Source of the DNA: Erigeron canadensis
Lineage: Eukaryota; Streptophyta; Magnoliopsida; Asterales; Asteraceae
Direction of reading: 5' to 3'
DNA: 64,000 nucleotides
NCBI RefSeq assembly: GCF_010389155.1
Contig: NC_057765.1
Coordinates: forward strand, 43,977,559-44,041,558
The notes under the pieces are model-generated. The model was given only the letters and a program-made list of their open reading frames with translations. It did no database searches and had not been told where the DNA came from. The position numbers were made by a program, and so were the translations under genes. Positions 34,682 through 47,862 of the stretch are shown here, in pieces (the first letter of the stretch is position 1; every line of letters starts with the position of its first letter).

Positions 34682-35516
34682 ACCCCTACTTGAACACCAC
34701 GTGCTTTAATAGTCAAAAATTGTCGCAATCTCACATGATTCACCAATATATTTTCAAGATATCAATATATGTGGACAAAAGATGACACGTAGACCATGGA
34801 ATGGGATGGTTCCTAATTGGGGACAAATTAGAGGATAGGTGTAGCAAATTTTGGGTGGTGGACATGGGTTGGTCAGCTTTGGTGTCACCAAACTGGAGAC
34901 TAAAATTTGGCCGGAGATGGATTTTTCAAAAGCCGCAATTTGACTCAAGCATGCAAAATCCACATCAAAGGACAAAACAAGTTTGGCCGGCGGACCGATG
35001 AATTCTTCAACATCATCAAAATGCAATAATAGTCTCCATAATCATTGGGTCTCACCATCTTTTTCAAAAGCAACTTTTTAACTGTCAATTAACCAAAAGC
35101 TTTTTTGGAGCCTTGCTATATGGGGCTTTTTTAGTAAAATTGTTCGGAAATATTCACGATATCTTAGTGAAGCTACATTTTGGCATAGCTTATATGGGTT
35201 TTAGTATTAAAATATGGGGCTGTTACACTCAACTATCTCACATCCTAATTTTTAATATATAAAAAACATAGAGTTCCAATCATAAATTCAAATATTAAAA
35301 ATTATCATGTGAAAGGTTTTTCACCCAAATTAAATATGTATCAGCTGCATACTTACTTTTCCCTAAAAATATATAGATAAATAATAAATCTTGAACGATA
35401 AGGTACACATATCAAATGACTTCCTAAAACTTGTTGCAACTTGAGAAAACAATATTTCGTATATACATCTTTGGTAAATAGTAGATGTATTTAACATTGA
35501 TAAATTCGAGTTATGT

Positions 35517-35612
35517 TAGGGGTAAGATTGTCTACATCTTAACTTACCCTATATACCGTCGAGGTATTGAGAGCCAAAATCCCTAGATGACGACATTGGG
35601 TGTTTATATACT
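35517..35612 (+). repeat. dispersed SINE-like repeat, copy 2
   Basis: Shares GTCTACATCTTAAC, TATACCGTCGAGGTATTG and GACGACATTGGGTG with the copy at 23874-24005. Confidence 0.5.
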
Positions 35613-35867
35613 TACTTTTTTGATAAGCACAAGTTGCAAGTGTCAAATACATTTACTTAAACAAAACCCTAGATACAAATTTTATAAAAAAAGGCTCAAA
35701 CATACTAGCTCCATCCATAAAGTTGCAAAAGGTTTATTTGTTAGGTTGTTAACTAGTGTTTCGAGAGCATCGGATAAGATGCATTTACTTTATGAACTAT
35801 ACAATGTCTCAGTTAAAGTTGAAAAAATTAAGGCTTTATTTATTTATGAACCGAAGATATAGACCAA

Positions 35868-35990
35868 TAACTGTTACAAGTGATTCAGGGAAAAAACCTA
35901 CAGACTTATCAATCATAAGAGTTGAATCCAAGATCTGTGGAAAAAAACCATAGATGTGTCTGCCAGTTGAGCTAGCTTCATTTGCGATTT
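35868..35990 (-). mobile_element. tRNA-derived SINE-like head
   Basis: The minus strand carries TAGCTCAACTGG (35963-35974), a good box A, and CTTGGATTCAACTC (35920-35933), a plausible box B, about 30 bp apart. The intervening sequence does not form tRNA arms, so a SINE or tRNA relic is likely. Confidence 0.45.
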
Positions 35991-35994
35991 ATTT

Positions 35995-37227
35995 ATTAAT
36001 AATTCATATACCTAAGTAGTAATTATTATAAATTTATAAGGAATTAATGAATATTAAATGTATTTCTTTTATTATTTGGAAAAGATTGACTTCATTAAAT
36101 GTATCGAAACAATGTCTCAGAAGCATGGTTGCATTTGTTATGCGTTATCCTTTAAGTTGATACTTTAAGAAAAAATAGATTATTACTCACGTAATACTCG
36201 GTAAATATATATAATTAATAACATGTTAAATTTTTATTATATCATAAGTTGGCAAATATTTAACCAGATAAGGATTAAATCACGAAAAAACATGAAGTTC
36301 CATTAGTGGTCGTTTAGATTCCGGTTAACAGTGATCAGACATTTGAAAAATGGATAGATCATCTATTAAAGATCTCGCTAAGTAAGGTTTTCGTTTATTT
36401 GGATGTCTTCCATTCATCCGGATATGTCTGCATCGTTATTGTAGTTGTGCTTTAACGTTTTGCTCGAATAATTTAGTTATACACTAAAATTACTAAGCAA
36501 ATTAATTATCAATATATATATCGCATGTTGTGTTAATCTAACTTAAAATTATGCATGATATCATTGCAATTTTCATACAATTATTTTTTTGATGTATAAC
36601 TGTGATAGCTTACTATAGACTCCATATTTATTTTTTAGTTCTTTATTAAGAATACCGGTTTGATATTCGGTGCGGTTTTCAAAACATTGATTTAATAAAA
36701 ATGTTATATGATAAAAGTCTTATAACCAAATTTAGTCCTATACAAAAATCCTTATAACCAAATTTTATTTGTTATATGATAAAAATCAAAATCATATACA
36801 AAAATATAATTTAATAAACACGTACTACATTAATAAAGAAAATTTTATTATAAAAAGGTTAAAAATTAATTTTAAAAATAAAAAATGATGTAAAATATAT
36901 AAGAATATTAGTTTCCATAATTATATCATTAAAAACATTAACTATTAATGTATACAAACTTAAATAATGAAATAATAATAATTTAAATTTGTTAAAATAA
37001 AATTTAATTTAAAAAAGTTAAATAAGGTATATGACATTATCATTTCATCTAATGGCTTTAACTAAAAGTTGAACTTAATTTAAGGGTCCATACTTCTCCA
37101 ATTATGAATTAAGGTTTCTATTTTATATATTTAAGAGTGTTTTACAAGATGTTCATTCAAAACATAAATAAATAATACCTGAATTATAGTAATCTATTTT
37201 AAACACTTAACCATATCTTTATTTTTA
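35995..37227. other. AT-rich intergenic DNA
   Basis: No ORF or element boundary was recognised. Confidence 0.5.
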
Positions 37228-37496
37228 TCTTTACTCTCTTATAAAGGAAATGACCCTTTTTTATTTTAGGTAATTCTATCTTTGAATTACCAGAATTACC
37301 CTTGATTTTTATGTTTTGCCCTTAATTAATTATAATTTACACTCTAAACCTTTATCATAATAATTAACACTTTAAACCCTTAGCTTCTAAAAATTTCCAC
37401 TATCACAATTACATCAACCTACACCACTTGACACTGCCACCACCACTAGACCACTTTCCCCACCACCGTCATTGCATTGCGCGGATACCATACTCG
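37228..37496 (+). mobile_element. non-autonomous Helitron-like element, copy 4
   Basis: It begins A^TCTTTACTCTCTTATAAAGG and ends GCGCGGATACCATACTCG. The interior shares CCCTTAATTAATTA, TTTACACTCTAAACC and CACCACTTGACAC with other copies in this window. No ORF is present. Confidence 0.5.
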
Positions 37497-38302
37497 CATA
37501 TAACTGATTCAAACATCTAATAATGCTCTCAAAAATTTTGTATTAATTTACTATTAATTATTAGCTTTAGTTTTATATTAAAATGTTAATGTTGAAAACA
37601 ACTTTAGAGGATCTCCATCCTCTTATTTTTTTTTATGTAAAATTAATTTATACAAGCATATTATTTTATTTTTATCTTTTTGTTGTGACATGAGAGATGG
37701 AGACAGTTTGGATTTGGGAGGTATAGAGATCACAAATGATTGGGTGCAGAGGGTGTAAGCTGACTTCGTCACGCCCCCATATCCAACAGTGGGGTTGGCC
37801 GGAGAAACTGCTACAGCCGCAATTTCAACACAACCGACCACTTTGGTGTTTAAGGAAACAAATACGAGTATATATATAATTTTTTTAATGCCTACAAATC
37901 TTTTACATACATGATCATAACAACTATCAATGTAATTATAGAATCAAGCTAGAAAAATGAGAGTGTACACGTATCAAAATCTGTATGTCACGTATATATC
38001 TCTATACATATCTGTATGTGTAGTAGAATATAAAGTAAATGCATAAATTGTAAAATAATACTCGTATGAAATTACCTTAATTATGTTAAAAAACGTTCAT
38101 CGTTTTAATAATAACTGAACTGAGATTAGACCCTGTTGATCACACACATAAAAGTCTATCATTTTGCCTCTCATATACGTGGCCTAACTGCTTTTCTAGT
38201 TTCGTTCCTTATAATTTCCTTTGCCATCTTAAGATGTTTATCTAATTCATGGTTCCTTTTAGTTTTTCTTATAGTAAAAAAATGCTAATAGTGAGATTGA
38301 TT

Positions 38303-38391
38303 AACACAGTTGAACAATCGGTGAGGCAAAACAGGTTAACACGGTAGAACAATAGGCGAGGCAAAACAGGTTAACACAGTAGAACAATAGG
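38303..38391 (+). repeat. tandem repeat, 2.5 x 35 bp
   Basis: The units AACACAGTTGAACAATCGG..., AACACGGTAGAACAATAGG... and AACACAGTAGAACAATAGG share GGCAAAACAGGTT. No function is evident. Confidence 0.85.
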
Positions 38392-38519
38392 TTCATACTA
38401 TAAGAGCACGTTATAGCCGAGACATTGATATAGGCTGATAGAACAATAGGCGTAAAACACCGGCTCTCACCCACATGCATTATGATGGGTTTCTCCACCG
38501 GCCACTTCACTCAGGCAAC

Positions 38520-40050
38520 CTTTTAACTGTTTCGTTGTTTTGGTCTAATTGGAAGAAAATTGAAAGGGTTGAAAGATGAGTATCGATTGAAAGCAGGATC
38601 AAGAGGTATTGGATTAGATGGTAGAAGGGATGACATCTCTACAAAACTTAAAATATGTCCAGTTTAAGTATGTTTGTCGTGTGATCTTGCATTCTTGCCA
38701 ATTACACTTCATATGGATACTGTTTTATTCAAGTGTCTATTATTATCAAAAATGCCTCGCAATCAACTCTATCTAAAAGAAATATATCATGACGTTTAAT
38801 CATCATCATCGCCATCATCAAGACATCCAAGAAGATTAAAAAGCCTACTAAGAAAATACATGATATAATAGCCACAAGACCGGGATTGAAGTTGGGCCAA
38901 ATGATGCTTTAACAGGGCCCAACGTATCACACTTAAATGTTAACTGTTCTCCAATGTAGCCAAGCTTTTTCATAACCGATTTGGGACATTTTCAAGATAT
39001 GTCTTGGGCCTAGATCCATTAATAGTCTATATAATATAAGCCCAATGGAGCTTGAGCTTATTTGAACCTAAAATCACTAAGCTTATGCTCATAGGCGGGC
39101 AAAGCAAAAACCTGAGTTTCCAAGAGGTGGCAAGCGAGAACCCACAATCAAGCATGTATGTTTACTGACAACCCAAGATTTAAAACGACTTGCAGCTTAT
39201 CACTACCTGGTTACACATCTTTTTGGATATGGTTCTATACTTCTATTCACGTGGTCGAACCAAGTAAATCATATTTTATTTCTTAAGGATTACCTCAAAC
39301 GATACTTTTTGAAACTTAAACACAGGTGGAAAGAAATTCAATTAATAAAAGATGATTAATTTTTACTAAGAAAATAACTGAAAATGCAATTGGGCTTGGG
39401 ACCCTAAATACTAGCTATGCATCAACAGGTCCCTAATCTAAACGCTTACATTAACTATCACAGATTCTAACCTGGCTACGTGCTATATTACCAGACCTTA
39501 AGCATAGCACAAGGCTTCGGAACATGTTCAACTGTTCATGTGACTTTAACCCAAGCAGAGGCCCGTGAGCCCATCTGATCAAAGCAACTAAGAACCATAT
39601 CAAGCTTAAAGCTTCCTGACTTGATAGTATTGTCAAGCTAGGTAAAGCCCGAATTTCCAGAACTCGGCAAACCACAAGCCTTGACCAAACCTATATTTGT
39701 AATCACAACCCAAATTTTAAGCAACATGAACTTGCATTCAGCTTACATCCCATCACTAATTTATTCAATGTGCACATCTAGGTGCTCGTCATCCCAACTC
39801 TTTTCAAATGCTACATATTACTAAAACAAATACTATATTTCACCAAATCAAAAGTTGAGTAGAGATCACAAAAAGTTGTAAGTGTTCACAACAGTTTTAG
39901 TTTACATAGAGCAACGAAACAGACATCTTATTATCCCAGGTCTATCGATGTAAAACGATCATGGGAAAATGGCACAAAATTACAGAAACAATTATCAATG
40001 AATGTCTACCTCAACTTCTTTGTTTGCTAAGGTTCGAAGAGTAGAGGTCT
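38520..40050. other. intergenic DNA downstream of the complex I-like gene
   Basis: No convincing gene was found. Short ORFs near 39451-39675 lack family features. Confidence 0.45.
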
Positions 40051-40053
40051 ACA

Positions 40054-40772
40054 TCATTGATTTTTACCAGTCATACCTGCAACAACCTGCAATAATCCAT
40101 TATTAACATACTAAGAATATCGGAATTTGACATAATATTATGGGGTTAAGAAAGAAACTTCGAATTCATACTAACGAGATGGGGTACTCACATCGCTTAA
40201 TGCGGGTGGAGGAACTTGCTTGGCTGAGTCAAAGGTATCTAGAATAGGCCTTACAACTGCAGGAAGGAACAGACCTACAAAATCACAGAAAAAAGTAAAT
40301 ACATATATAAACATACATCTAAAAAATCTCCAAAAAAAGAAAGTTAATAAACAGAACACCAGTTGGCATATATATTTCACTGAAATAAATTGTAAGTTTT
40401 TTTTTTTTTAGGGAATAATAAGGGTAGATTCTTTACAGCTTTGTTTACTTCATTATTCAAAGTCTAGTTATAATAAGTAGCAGCTCGAATAATATGTAGT
40501 GTGTGGTGTTATAAAGTTGTTTGAAAAAACATTTTAAAAGTTTGTCTAAAATGAATTATCTCTTAACACAACCTGTGTCAAATCGGACACTAATCTAGGT
40601 CGAATCCTATTTTTCTGATCAAAATAGATCTGAACAGATAAAAATACAATATAGATAGAACAAAAAAAAAAAAAAAAGGAAAGGGAGGGGGGATACCGAA
40701 GCCGCCGATGAGGCAAGAAGCGGCAACGATTGGTTCTTGAACGACGAACATCTTGAGCTTTTCCATCACCAT
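40054..40772 (-). CDS. small mitochondrial complex I subunit-like protein (NDUFA3/B9-like)
   Basis: Three exons read on the minus strand, 40697-40772, 40192-40274 and 40054-40086, join in frame through GT-AG introns into 63 aa. A second ATG at 40766 would give 61 aa and removes only Met-Val. The product starts MEKLKMFVVQEPIVAAS, has one hydrophobic segment (ASCLIGGFGLFLPAVV) and ends with a polar tail, VVAGMTGKNQ. The pattern EP-[hydrophobic]-GG-[hydrophobic]-LP resembles the single-pass NDUFA3 (B9) subunit of NADH:ubiquinone oxidoreductase; small plant proteins of this look have been reported in complex I. The function is inferred from this resemblance. The exon junctions restore a continuous conserved-looking core, which strongly supports a real gene. 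Confidence 0.82.
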
Positions 40773-40859
40773 GCTTCTCGGCGTTGTTAGAACAAGAAAA
40801 TACCCGTCTCACCTTTTCTTGACTTTGATCGATTTAGGGCTCTCGAGACCCCTTATCTG

Positions 40860-42600
40860 TTTTTCTTTTTCCTTTGTATAAATTTTCATTATTATAAAAA
40901 TGTTAATATTTAAAAATTAATCCATTAAATTACATTTTTTTTTACTATTTTATGTATCGAGCTCTATCATTTTTGTTCGTTTTTATACCATATGCATTTA
41001 ACTTTGAAAAGTGATATATATATTTTTTTAATAAATAGTCTAATAATCCTCTTATAAATCTTAAAACATTACAAGTATAATTTACTAATTCTTTTTCTCA
41101 GTCTTAACATTTGATTTTACTAAGTTTCATAATCACATAGTTAAAAGTATTTTTAAAATGATTATTTAAGATGATTTATCATTTTTTTAATTCATTTTTA
41201 TTATGTATCAAGATTTATTATAGTAAGTTTGTTGGCTTTTGTTATTGTTTTTTGTTATTGTCAATTATTGCTTACATATTTTGATTCATTCCTAGACTTC
41301 AAAGGTTTAACGATTACATGATGAGTCTGTTTAACAACGGATTTTTAGGGGTTTTTAAGGGCTTAAAAGTCTTAACTTTTTAAAATAAACTCCTTTAAAA
41401 ATTATAGCCCTCCCCCATACACCGTCGAGGTATTGGGGCTCAAAACCCGTGGAAGGCGACACTGAGCAGTTACTCTTTTGAGCCCTGTTTGGTAATACAT
41501 AAAAAAACAAAAGCCCAGCCCCGAAAAACTCTTAAAAGCTCCAGAAGGTCTTTAAAATAAAAGCTCGTAGAAAAAGAGTTGAAAAAAAGCCCCATCCCCT
41601 AGCCCCAACCTCAAACTCCAGCCCAACCTCTTAACTTCAACCTCAGCTCCAAGCTTTTGTACCAAACATACCCGATACCTCAAAATTACTTCATATAAAC
41701 TTTTTTTTTTTAACAATAGCATTTAGTTACTTATGAAAGTTAACAATACCCGATAACAAGTTAAAAATTAGATATCTCAATAGTAGAATTATTAGATAGG
41801 GGTTGTTTATTGTAAAACAAATATTAAAATAAAACAAATAAGATAAGATTTTGACCGTTAGATCATGATAAAGTTGATGCACGAAAATTCACGAAACACA
41901 TGATGCACGGTGATTTTCAATAAAGAGAAATCTATTGTTTTATCTGTTTTATTTTAATATTTGTTTTATTTTACCTAGAACCTCATTAGATATGATAAAA
42001 AATTCTTTCATTTTTTATTTAACCACTAAACCGTGATAGGATATTATTGATGGATAATGAAGCATCCCAGGGGCATTGAATCATTACTCTCATTTTCTTT
42101 AGAATCAACTGAGTAAAAATAATAAGTAAACAACACTCATTGTCATCTTTTCAGGTTTTATTATCGGATGTATTAAGGAGGTTAAGATATAAATAATCAT
42201 ACATCTATCTAAAATGAAGAGGTTAGTTTTCATGTTTTATTGTGGGAAGTATGAAATTCAAAAACTCCATAGGGTCCATTTGGTTTTCAAAGAATCAATT
42301 AAAATGGGCTAATAATTGGTGAGGTGGGGTTCGAGAAAAGTCAGGGGCGGATCATAGTTGACTTGACTTGGAATACAAGAACCAACGAACTCATTTCTTC
42401 TTTTCTTTCTTGCTTGTCCGTGTACCCCCATTTCATTTTTTTTCATAAATAAAAATAAGTAAATAAATTTCGAGCCCATTTTCTTTCGATCCATACGATC
42501 TGTGTTGATTTGTGACATACACATATACATCTTTATATAGTTAATAATAATAATAAAATAAAATATAAAGAAAGAGTAAAGTTATAAAAATAATTATTAG
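40860..42600. other. intergenic region between the complex I-like gene and ORP3-like gene
   Basis: AT-rich. It holds a fragment of the SINE-like repeat at 41404-41475 and no gene. The last 100 bp (TATATAG near 42536, then AAAGAAAGAGTAAAG) probably form the ORP promoter and leader. Confidence 0.45.
41404..41475 (+). repeat. dispersed SINE-like repeat, fragment (copy 3)
   Basis: CATACACCGTCGAGGTATTGG, GCTCAAAACCCGTGG and CACTGAGCAGTTACTC match the end of the copy at 23874-24005. The front part is missing. Confidence 0.55.
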
Positions 42601-42616
42601 GGTTTTCAATTGAATT

Positions 42617-45600
42617 ATGGCCCAAAATCAAGGTGGTGGTGGAGGTGGATTTTTTTCGTCGATCGCTTCAAGTTTTTCCAGTTTTAAGAATCAAGTTAAT
42701 GGGTAATTAATTTCCTTTTTTTTATACATATGATTTTCATTTTAGATCCATCATGATCTGCATGCTTTATTTATCTTTTTTCATTTATAATTATTAATTA
42801 GTACATATTTGCATGTGTTTTTAAATTTTTTTTTTACTTCAATTTTGGAAAATGCTTATTAATCCAAGATTAGTTAGGTTTTAGCTTAAACGAGCTTGCT
42901 TGATGATCTTGTTAGGTAATCAATCATATTGTATTAGTTGATTAGGTATTAAAAATGGAACTTTTTTTGGAAAAGATTAAACTCGGCCCGTAGCGTGGGC
43001 TACCCGTTACTGCCCCTGTATGTCAGCCTTAGAGATTCCTATGAAAAATTATCTTTTCATAATGGGTGAAAGCATATTTAAGTTATTTTACTCTTATATT
43101 GCTTCTATCATATGATTCTTGTTTGTGTTTGTTTTTATTTTGTCATATTAAATTGTTGTCGGCTCGCATCTTTAGGAAAGTTGCATTCTTTTAATTTTGT
43201 ATTGGCTTTGGAACTATTTCTCTTAAGTCACTGTTAAGTTTTAGTTAACCATTCAGCAACTAGGTTCTGACCTTTTAGTATTTTGATTTCTGTCCATGCC
43301 ATGTTAAGGGCATGATATGTTCTATACTGTTGATATGTGTCGATGCTTGTCTGATCCTAAGTTTGCATGTTGTTTGCCTGTTTGGAAACTAGGAAGGAGA
43401 TACAAGATAATGTGTATCATTAACCACATGGTCTAAGTTGTTTGGACCTGCGTGTCATGGTTATTTGTTTTCTTTAGATTGCTTGGCTACGAGGGGCTTG
43501 AGGTCATTAATCCTGACGGAGGAACTGAAGATGCTGAGGTTGAAGCACAACGAGGCAGATGGAAGCAAGAGGTGCAGTATATCACATCTACTTTATAAGT
43601 TTCACAATCTCATTATTTTTTATCCATTTCTGGGTACTTATAATATGCCCATTGTAAGTGTTGTTTTTCTATGATTTATTGTAAATCCCATTATATTACC
43701 ATTTACTATATAAGCTCATAAATTTATCCACAAGTCTGGTATACATAATTGGAGAATGAAGGCTTATATAAAAAAATCTGCAACTTTTGTATATATTTGT
43801 GTTTAGTTTTTTCATTTGTGGACTTTTTACCTCTCTCTGCAGGAGCGTGACAGTTACTGGAGGTCGATGCAAAAGTATGTGGGTGCTGATATCACGTCAA
43901 TGGTTACTCTACCAGTTCTCATTTTTGAGCCAATGACAATGTTGCAGAAAATGGCAGAGGTTGATCAAACTTTACCATTGTGTTTTATATTTACTGTTTC
44001 TGAAACTGTTCGTAAGCACTATTATTGGGTTTTTTTTTGTGCAGTTGATGGAATATTCTCACCTTTTAGAGAAGGCAGATGAATGTGAGGATCCATATAT
44101 GCGATTAGTATATACAGGTTATTCTTGCTACTATTTATCTCATGTATATTTTTGTGCAAGTGTGTCATATAGGCTTTTGGAAACATGAAATATTTGAGGT
44201 TAATGATTGTTTTCTGTTACAGCTTCCTGGTTTATATCAGTGTATTACGCTTTGCAACGAACGTGGAAGCCGTTTAATCCAATTCTTGGCGAAACCTATG
44301 AAATGGTTAATCATTGTGGCATTACATTTATTGCAGAACAGGTGAACCTTCAAAAATCTTCCATACCTTGTTGGTTTCTTGTTGGAGTTATGGTTTACCT
44401 TTCTTCTTTTTTTTTGGTTTGTATCATCGACTATGATGTTGAGGGATGTGGGTTGTAGCTAGGGTGTAAGCCGGGGGCAAATGTGGGTGTCAACTTTCAC
44501 ATGATTAAACTAGTGATAATTATCTTCACCAGGATTGAAAATTGATCTATCAGCTATCCCTACTCTATTTTTTGTCGATTAGATATGTTATATATTTGTA
44601 TAATATCAAGAATTTGCTAATGATTAAATTTGAATCAGGTTAGTCACCACCCTCCCATGAGTGCTGCACATGCTGAAAATGAGCATTTCGTGTATGATAT
44701 AACTTCAAAGGTGAAGACCAAGTTTCTTGGTAATTCAGTTGATGTGTATCCCCTTGGAAGGTATCAGCTTCTCGGTGTCTTTCGGTTTACATATGCATAT
44801 GTTAGGCTTCTCAATTGAAGATAGCACCCGTACAGATAAGATCTGTAATTAATCTATGATAACTCAGAGAGTAGTGAAGTTTAACTGACATGCATGTATC
44901 AATGATACGTATCTGTGTTGGATAGAGAATGCAAGATGCATTTATATACCTGTGCATGTGTATAAAAAGTGTAGAAAGAAATTAGTAAAATTACTACTTT
45001 CTCTTGTATATAAATTAAAGTTCAGCGAACAAACACATATCAAGTCTTATCCTGATCAAAGCTGGTGCTTCCAAACCAGTTTAGCGGGAAATTAATCCTT
45101 CCATTCCATCTCGCATGTGCAGTACATAAGTTCTATGTCCGAATTTTTTCCTGCGCGCATTAGTTAGTATATTGTTGAAATTCTCTTTGGCTTCTAATTC
45201 TTTGTATTCTTGATTGCAGAACTCGTTTGAAGCTAAAAAAAGATGGTGTAGTTCTAGATCTAGTCCCCCCACCTACAAAAGTTAACAATTTAATATTTGG
45301 AAGAACATGGATTGATTCTCCTGGGGAGATGGTTTTGACCAACCTCACCACAGGAGACAAAGTTGTTCTGTATTTTCAACCTTGTGGCTGGTTTGGGTGC
45401 GTGCCTCACTTTTCTCTTGTGGTTTTCTTTTGTGCCTTAGAGGCCTTGGCTGGTCAGGCGGGCTACTTAATGGGTCAAATCCATAGATATTTGTAGATAT
45501 CTAGTATGTTTTTCTTTTTGTGCTAAAATGGTTATGATGTTTTGACTTGGTTCCAGTGCTGGACGCTATGAGGTGGATGGATATGTATATAACTCGGCTG

Positions 45601-46416
45601 AAGAGCCTAAGATATTAATGACGGGAAAGTGGAATGAGTCTATGAGCTACCAGCCTTGTGATTTAGAAGGTGAACCTCTTCCAAACACTGAACTCAAAGA
45701 GGTATCCTTCCACTACCTTTTTTTTAATATTGTCGTTTGTTATCGCTTCCCCTACGATATATACAAATAATTTTTTAATAAATATTTTATCTAGTTTGCC
45801 TTAATTATAGAAGCTTTTTGACAATTAAAAGGAACGCTTGGAATAAAAAGGTGACTAATTTGATGATGGTGTTTTAAAGGTTTGGAGAGTCGCTGCGGCA
45901 CCTGCAGATGACAAATTTCAGTACACACATTTTGCACATAAAGTGAACAGCTTTACAACAGCGCCGAAAAAGTTACTGCCATCAGATTCTCGCTTGCGTC
46001 CGGATAGATATGCGCTTGAGATGGGTGACCTGTCTAAAGCAGGTTCAGAGAAGAGCATGTATACCTCTTTCTCTTTCTCTCCATCTCATTTTCATTGTTT
46101 CTCTCTTTCCAAGACACACACAAAACTTGATGCTTATGTAACTTTCTTTTTGTCCAGTCTTGAGGAGAAACAGAGGGCTGAAAAAAGGATAAGAGAGACA
46201 AAGGGTCAGGAATTTGTCCCCAAGTGGTTCAATATGACTGACCAAATTGCTCCCACTCCATGGGGTGAATTGGAAATTTATGAATACAACGGGAAATATT
46301 CTGAACACCGAGCTGCTGCTGATAACTCCAGCACTGTTGAAGAGGTTAACATTGCTACAACAGAATTCAATCCATGGCAGTTTGGAAATGTTGCTGAAAC
46401 CAGTTCGAAGGATTGA
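42617..46416 (+). CDS. ORP3: OSBP-related lipid-transfer protein, ORP3 type
   Basis: Ten exons join in frame: 42617-42702, 43478-43571, 43843-43959, 44045-44117, 44223-44341, 44639-44760, 45220-45396, 45557-45701, 45880-46058, 46158-46416, giving 456 aa. The OSBP fingerprint EQVSHHPP (162-169) is intact. Other family blocks are [53 protein letters not shown] and the terminal EFNPWQFGN. There is no PH domain, as in the short plant ORPs, so targeting must come from the N-terminal Gly-rich/FFSSIASSF segment or a partner. OSBP proteins carry sterols or PI4P between membranes; the cargo here is unknown. The start is the first ATG and gives [15 protein letters not shown], typical of the group. It converges on the VAD1-like gene 1.4 kb away. 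Confidence 0.95.
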
Positions 46417-46499
46417 TGTGATTATTATATATACATTTAGTCTAAATGTTTGTTTGGCTATGCCTAGTTGTTTAATTATCACATAAATATTTCTTAAAT

Positions 46500-47860
46500 A
46501 GATTCTTGTTGGCTTTTATCTGAATTATACTCTCTATACGCTTATTGAAGGGCTTTTTTGGTTACAGGACATTTAGTTTCTGACTTTAGCCGGTTGGGTT
46601 GCAAGGTTGTAATCTTATGTACAAGACATTCACATTCATTTTGAAACATTATTGAAATGATTAAAAAAGGTAGTGTGTTTCTTGACTGACCTAACCCGAC
46701 CCATACTCATAGTAGTCTCTAAATGTAAAAGTGGTACTAACCACTACTCTTGAGTTGTTGCTTAACGTCATTCGTGAATTCTTGAGGGCTTACTGATTAA
46801 AAAGATGTGATTTTAGATTAAGTTTGCAGTATGTTCAAACTCGAAGCAGTGGCGTTGGTTTATCCAAGGTCTAATGCATTTAAACAAGTTGATTTGTTGC
46901 ATAATGTTATTGATGTATTAACTTTGTGTCAAAAATTTTAATCAAAACAAGGAAGTTTTGAAAGGAAATATAACATGATTTGTGTACATTAGTTTAAGAT
47001 TATCCAACAATCAGAAAAACTTTTGCAAATTAGTATTGAAAGTAAGCTTTAAAGATTATAAAGTTTAAATCTTTTCTAGCATCATCTGAACTGAATAACT
47101 GAATAAGTGTAAATGATAGCATAGAGAGTTGAAAAGTTTTGCATAAAGAAAAATTTAATTGTGATTATGCGGATTTAGTTACTCGTTTTTCTAGAAAGGA
47201 AAAATTGGAAAAAGGCTTTACTAGCTTTATTGTTTTTATAACGCTACTACATATTTTTCTTTTAATATACTAGAATAGTATATCCAGGCTCCAGGGCTCA
47301 AGGGATGAGTCATACTTTCTGACTATTCTCAATGTTTCTCACGTTCGTGGTTTTAAATTCTTAGGCGGCTAGTGATAGAAAAAAACGAGGTGATTTTCAT
47401 TTTACCAACTTAACTACATTTAAATGTCCATTTTTAAACATAAAACTGTATTTTCCGACTTATAAATACCCTTTAGAATATTCATCATCATAGTTTTGTA
47501 AATATATTTCACCATGTATGTAACAGAAGCACACAACCTGAAAATCCGAACCTTTATTATTTCCTATCCAAGAATAATAAGCAAGGAGCTTAAATGGACT
47601 CTCAAATATGAAACCACTCTATATGCATTCTCGCTAAAAAACCACATTGTTCAATGCTCTACGTTAAAAGCAAAGCTGTCTCTGAGCATAACCAATACAA
47701 CCACCACTATACATCCTTTTGGTATAACTATAAAATGTTCACAACTCATTACAGTTTTATCACCGGCATATCGACTTATGAATAAAAAAGCAGAAGGAAA
47801 GAAGAGGATGAATACACACGACAAACTTCTGTTTCGTATTTAGTGCGATATACATCAAGA
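46500..47860. other. intergenic region between two convergent genes
   Basis: This must contain both 3' UTRs. Beyond about 46700 no gene or element is recognised. The ORF at 47514-47843 has no family features. Confidence 0.45.
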
Positions 47861-47862
47861 TG

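Noticed and set aside
34492..34746. ORFs across GGGTCACG-rich sequence
   Set aside because: Same cause: interior of a hAT-type MITE.
34754..35026. ORFs on both strands (MGWFLIGDK... and its antisense)
   Set aside because: Neither frame shows domain features or splice partners.
37623..37841. 72-codon minus-strand ORF beginning MVGCVEIAAVAVSPANP
   Set aside because: Its first half is more gene-like than its neighbours but the rest is AT-rich, and no exon to join was found.
43961..44458. Several ORFs spanning 43.9-44.5 kb as independent genes
   Set aside because: They are ORP3-like exons with read-through into introns; the spliced model explains them.
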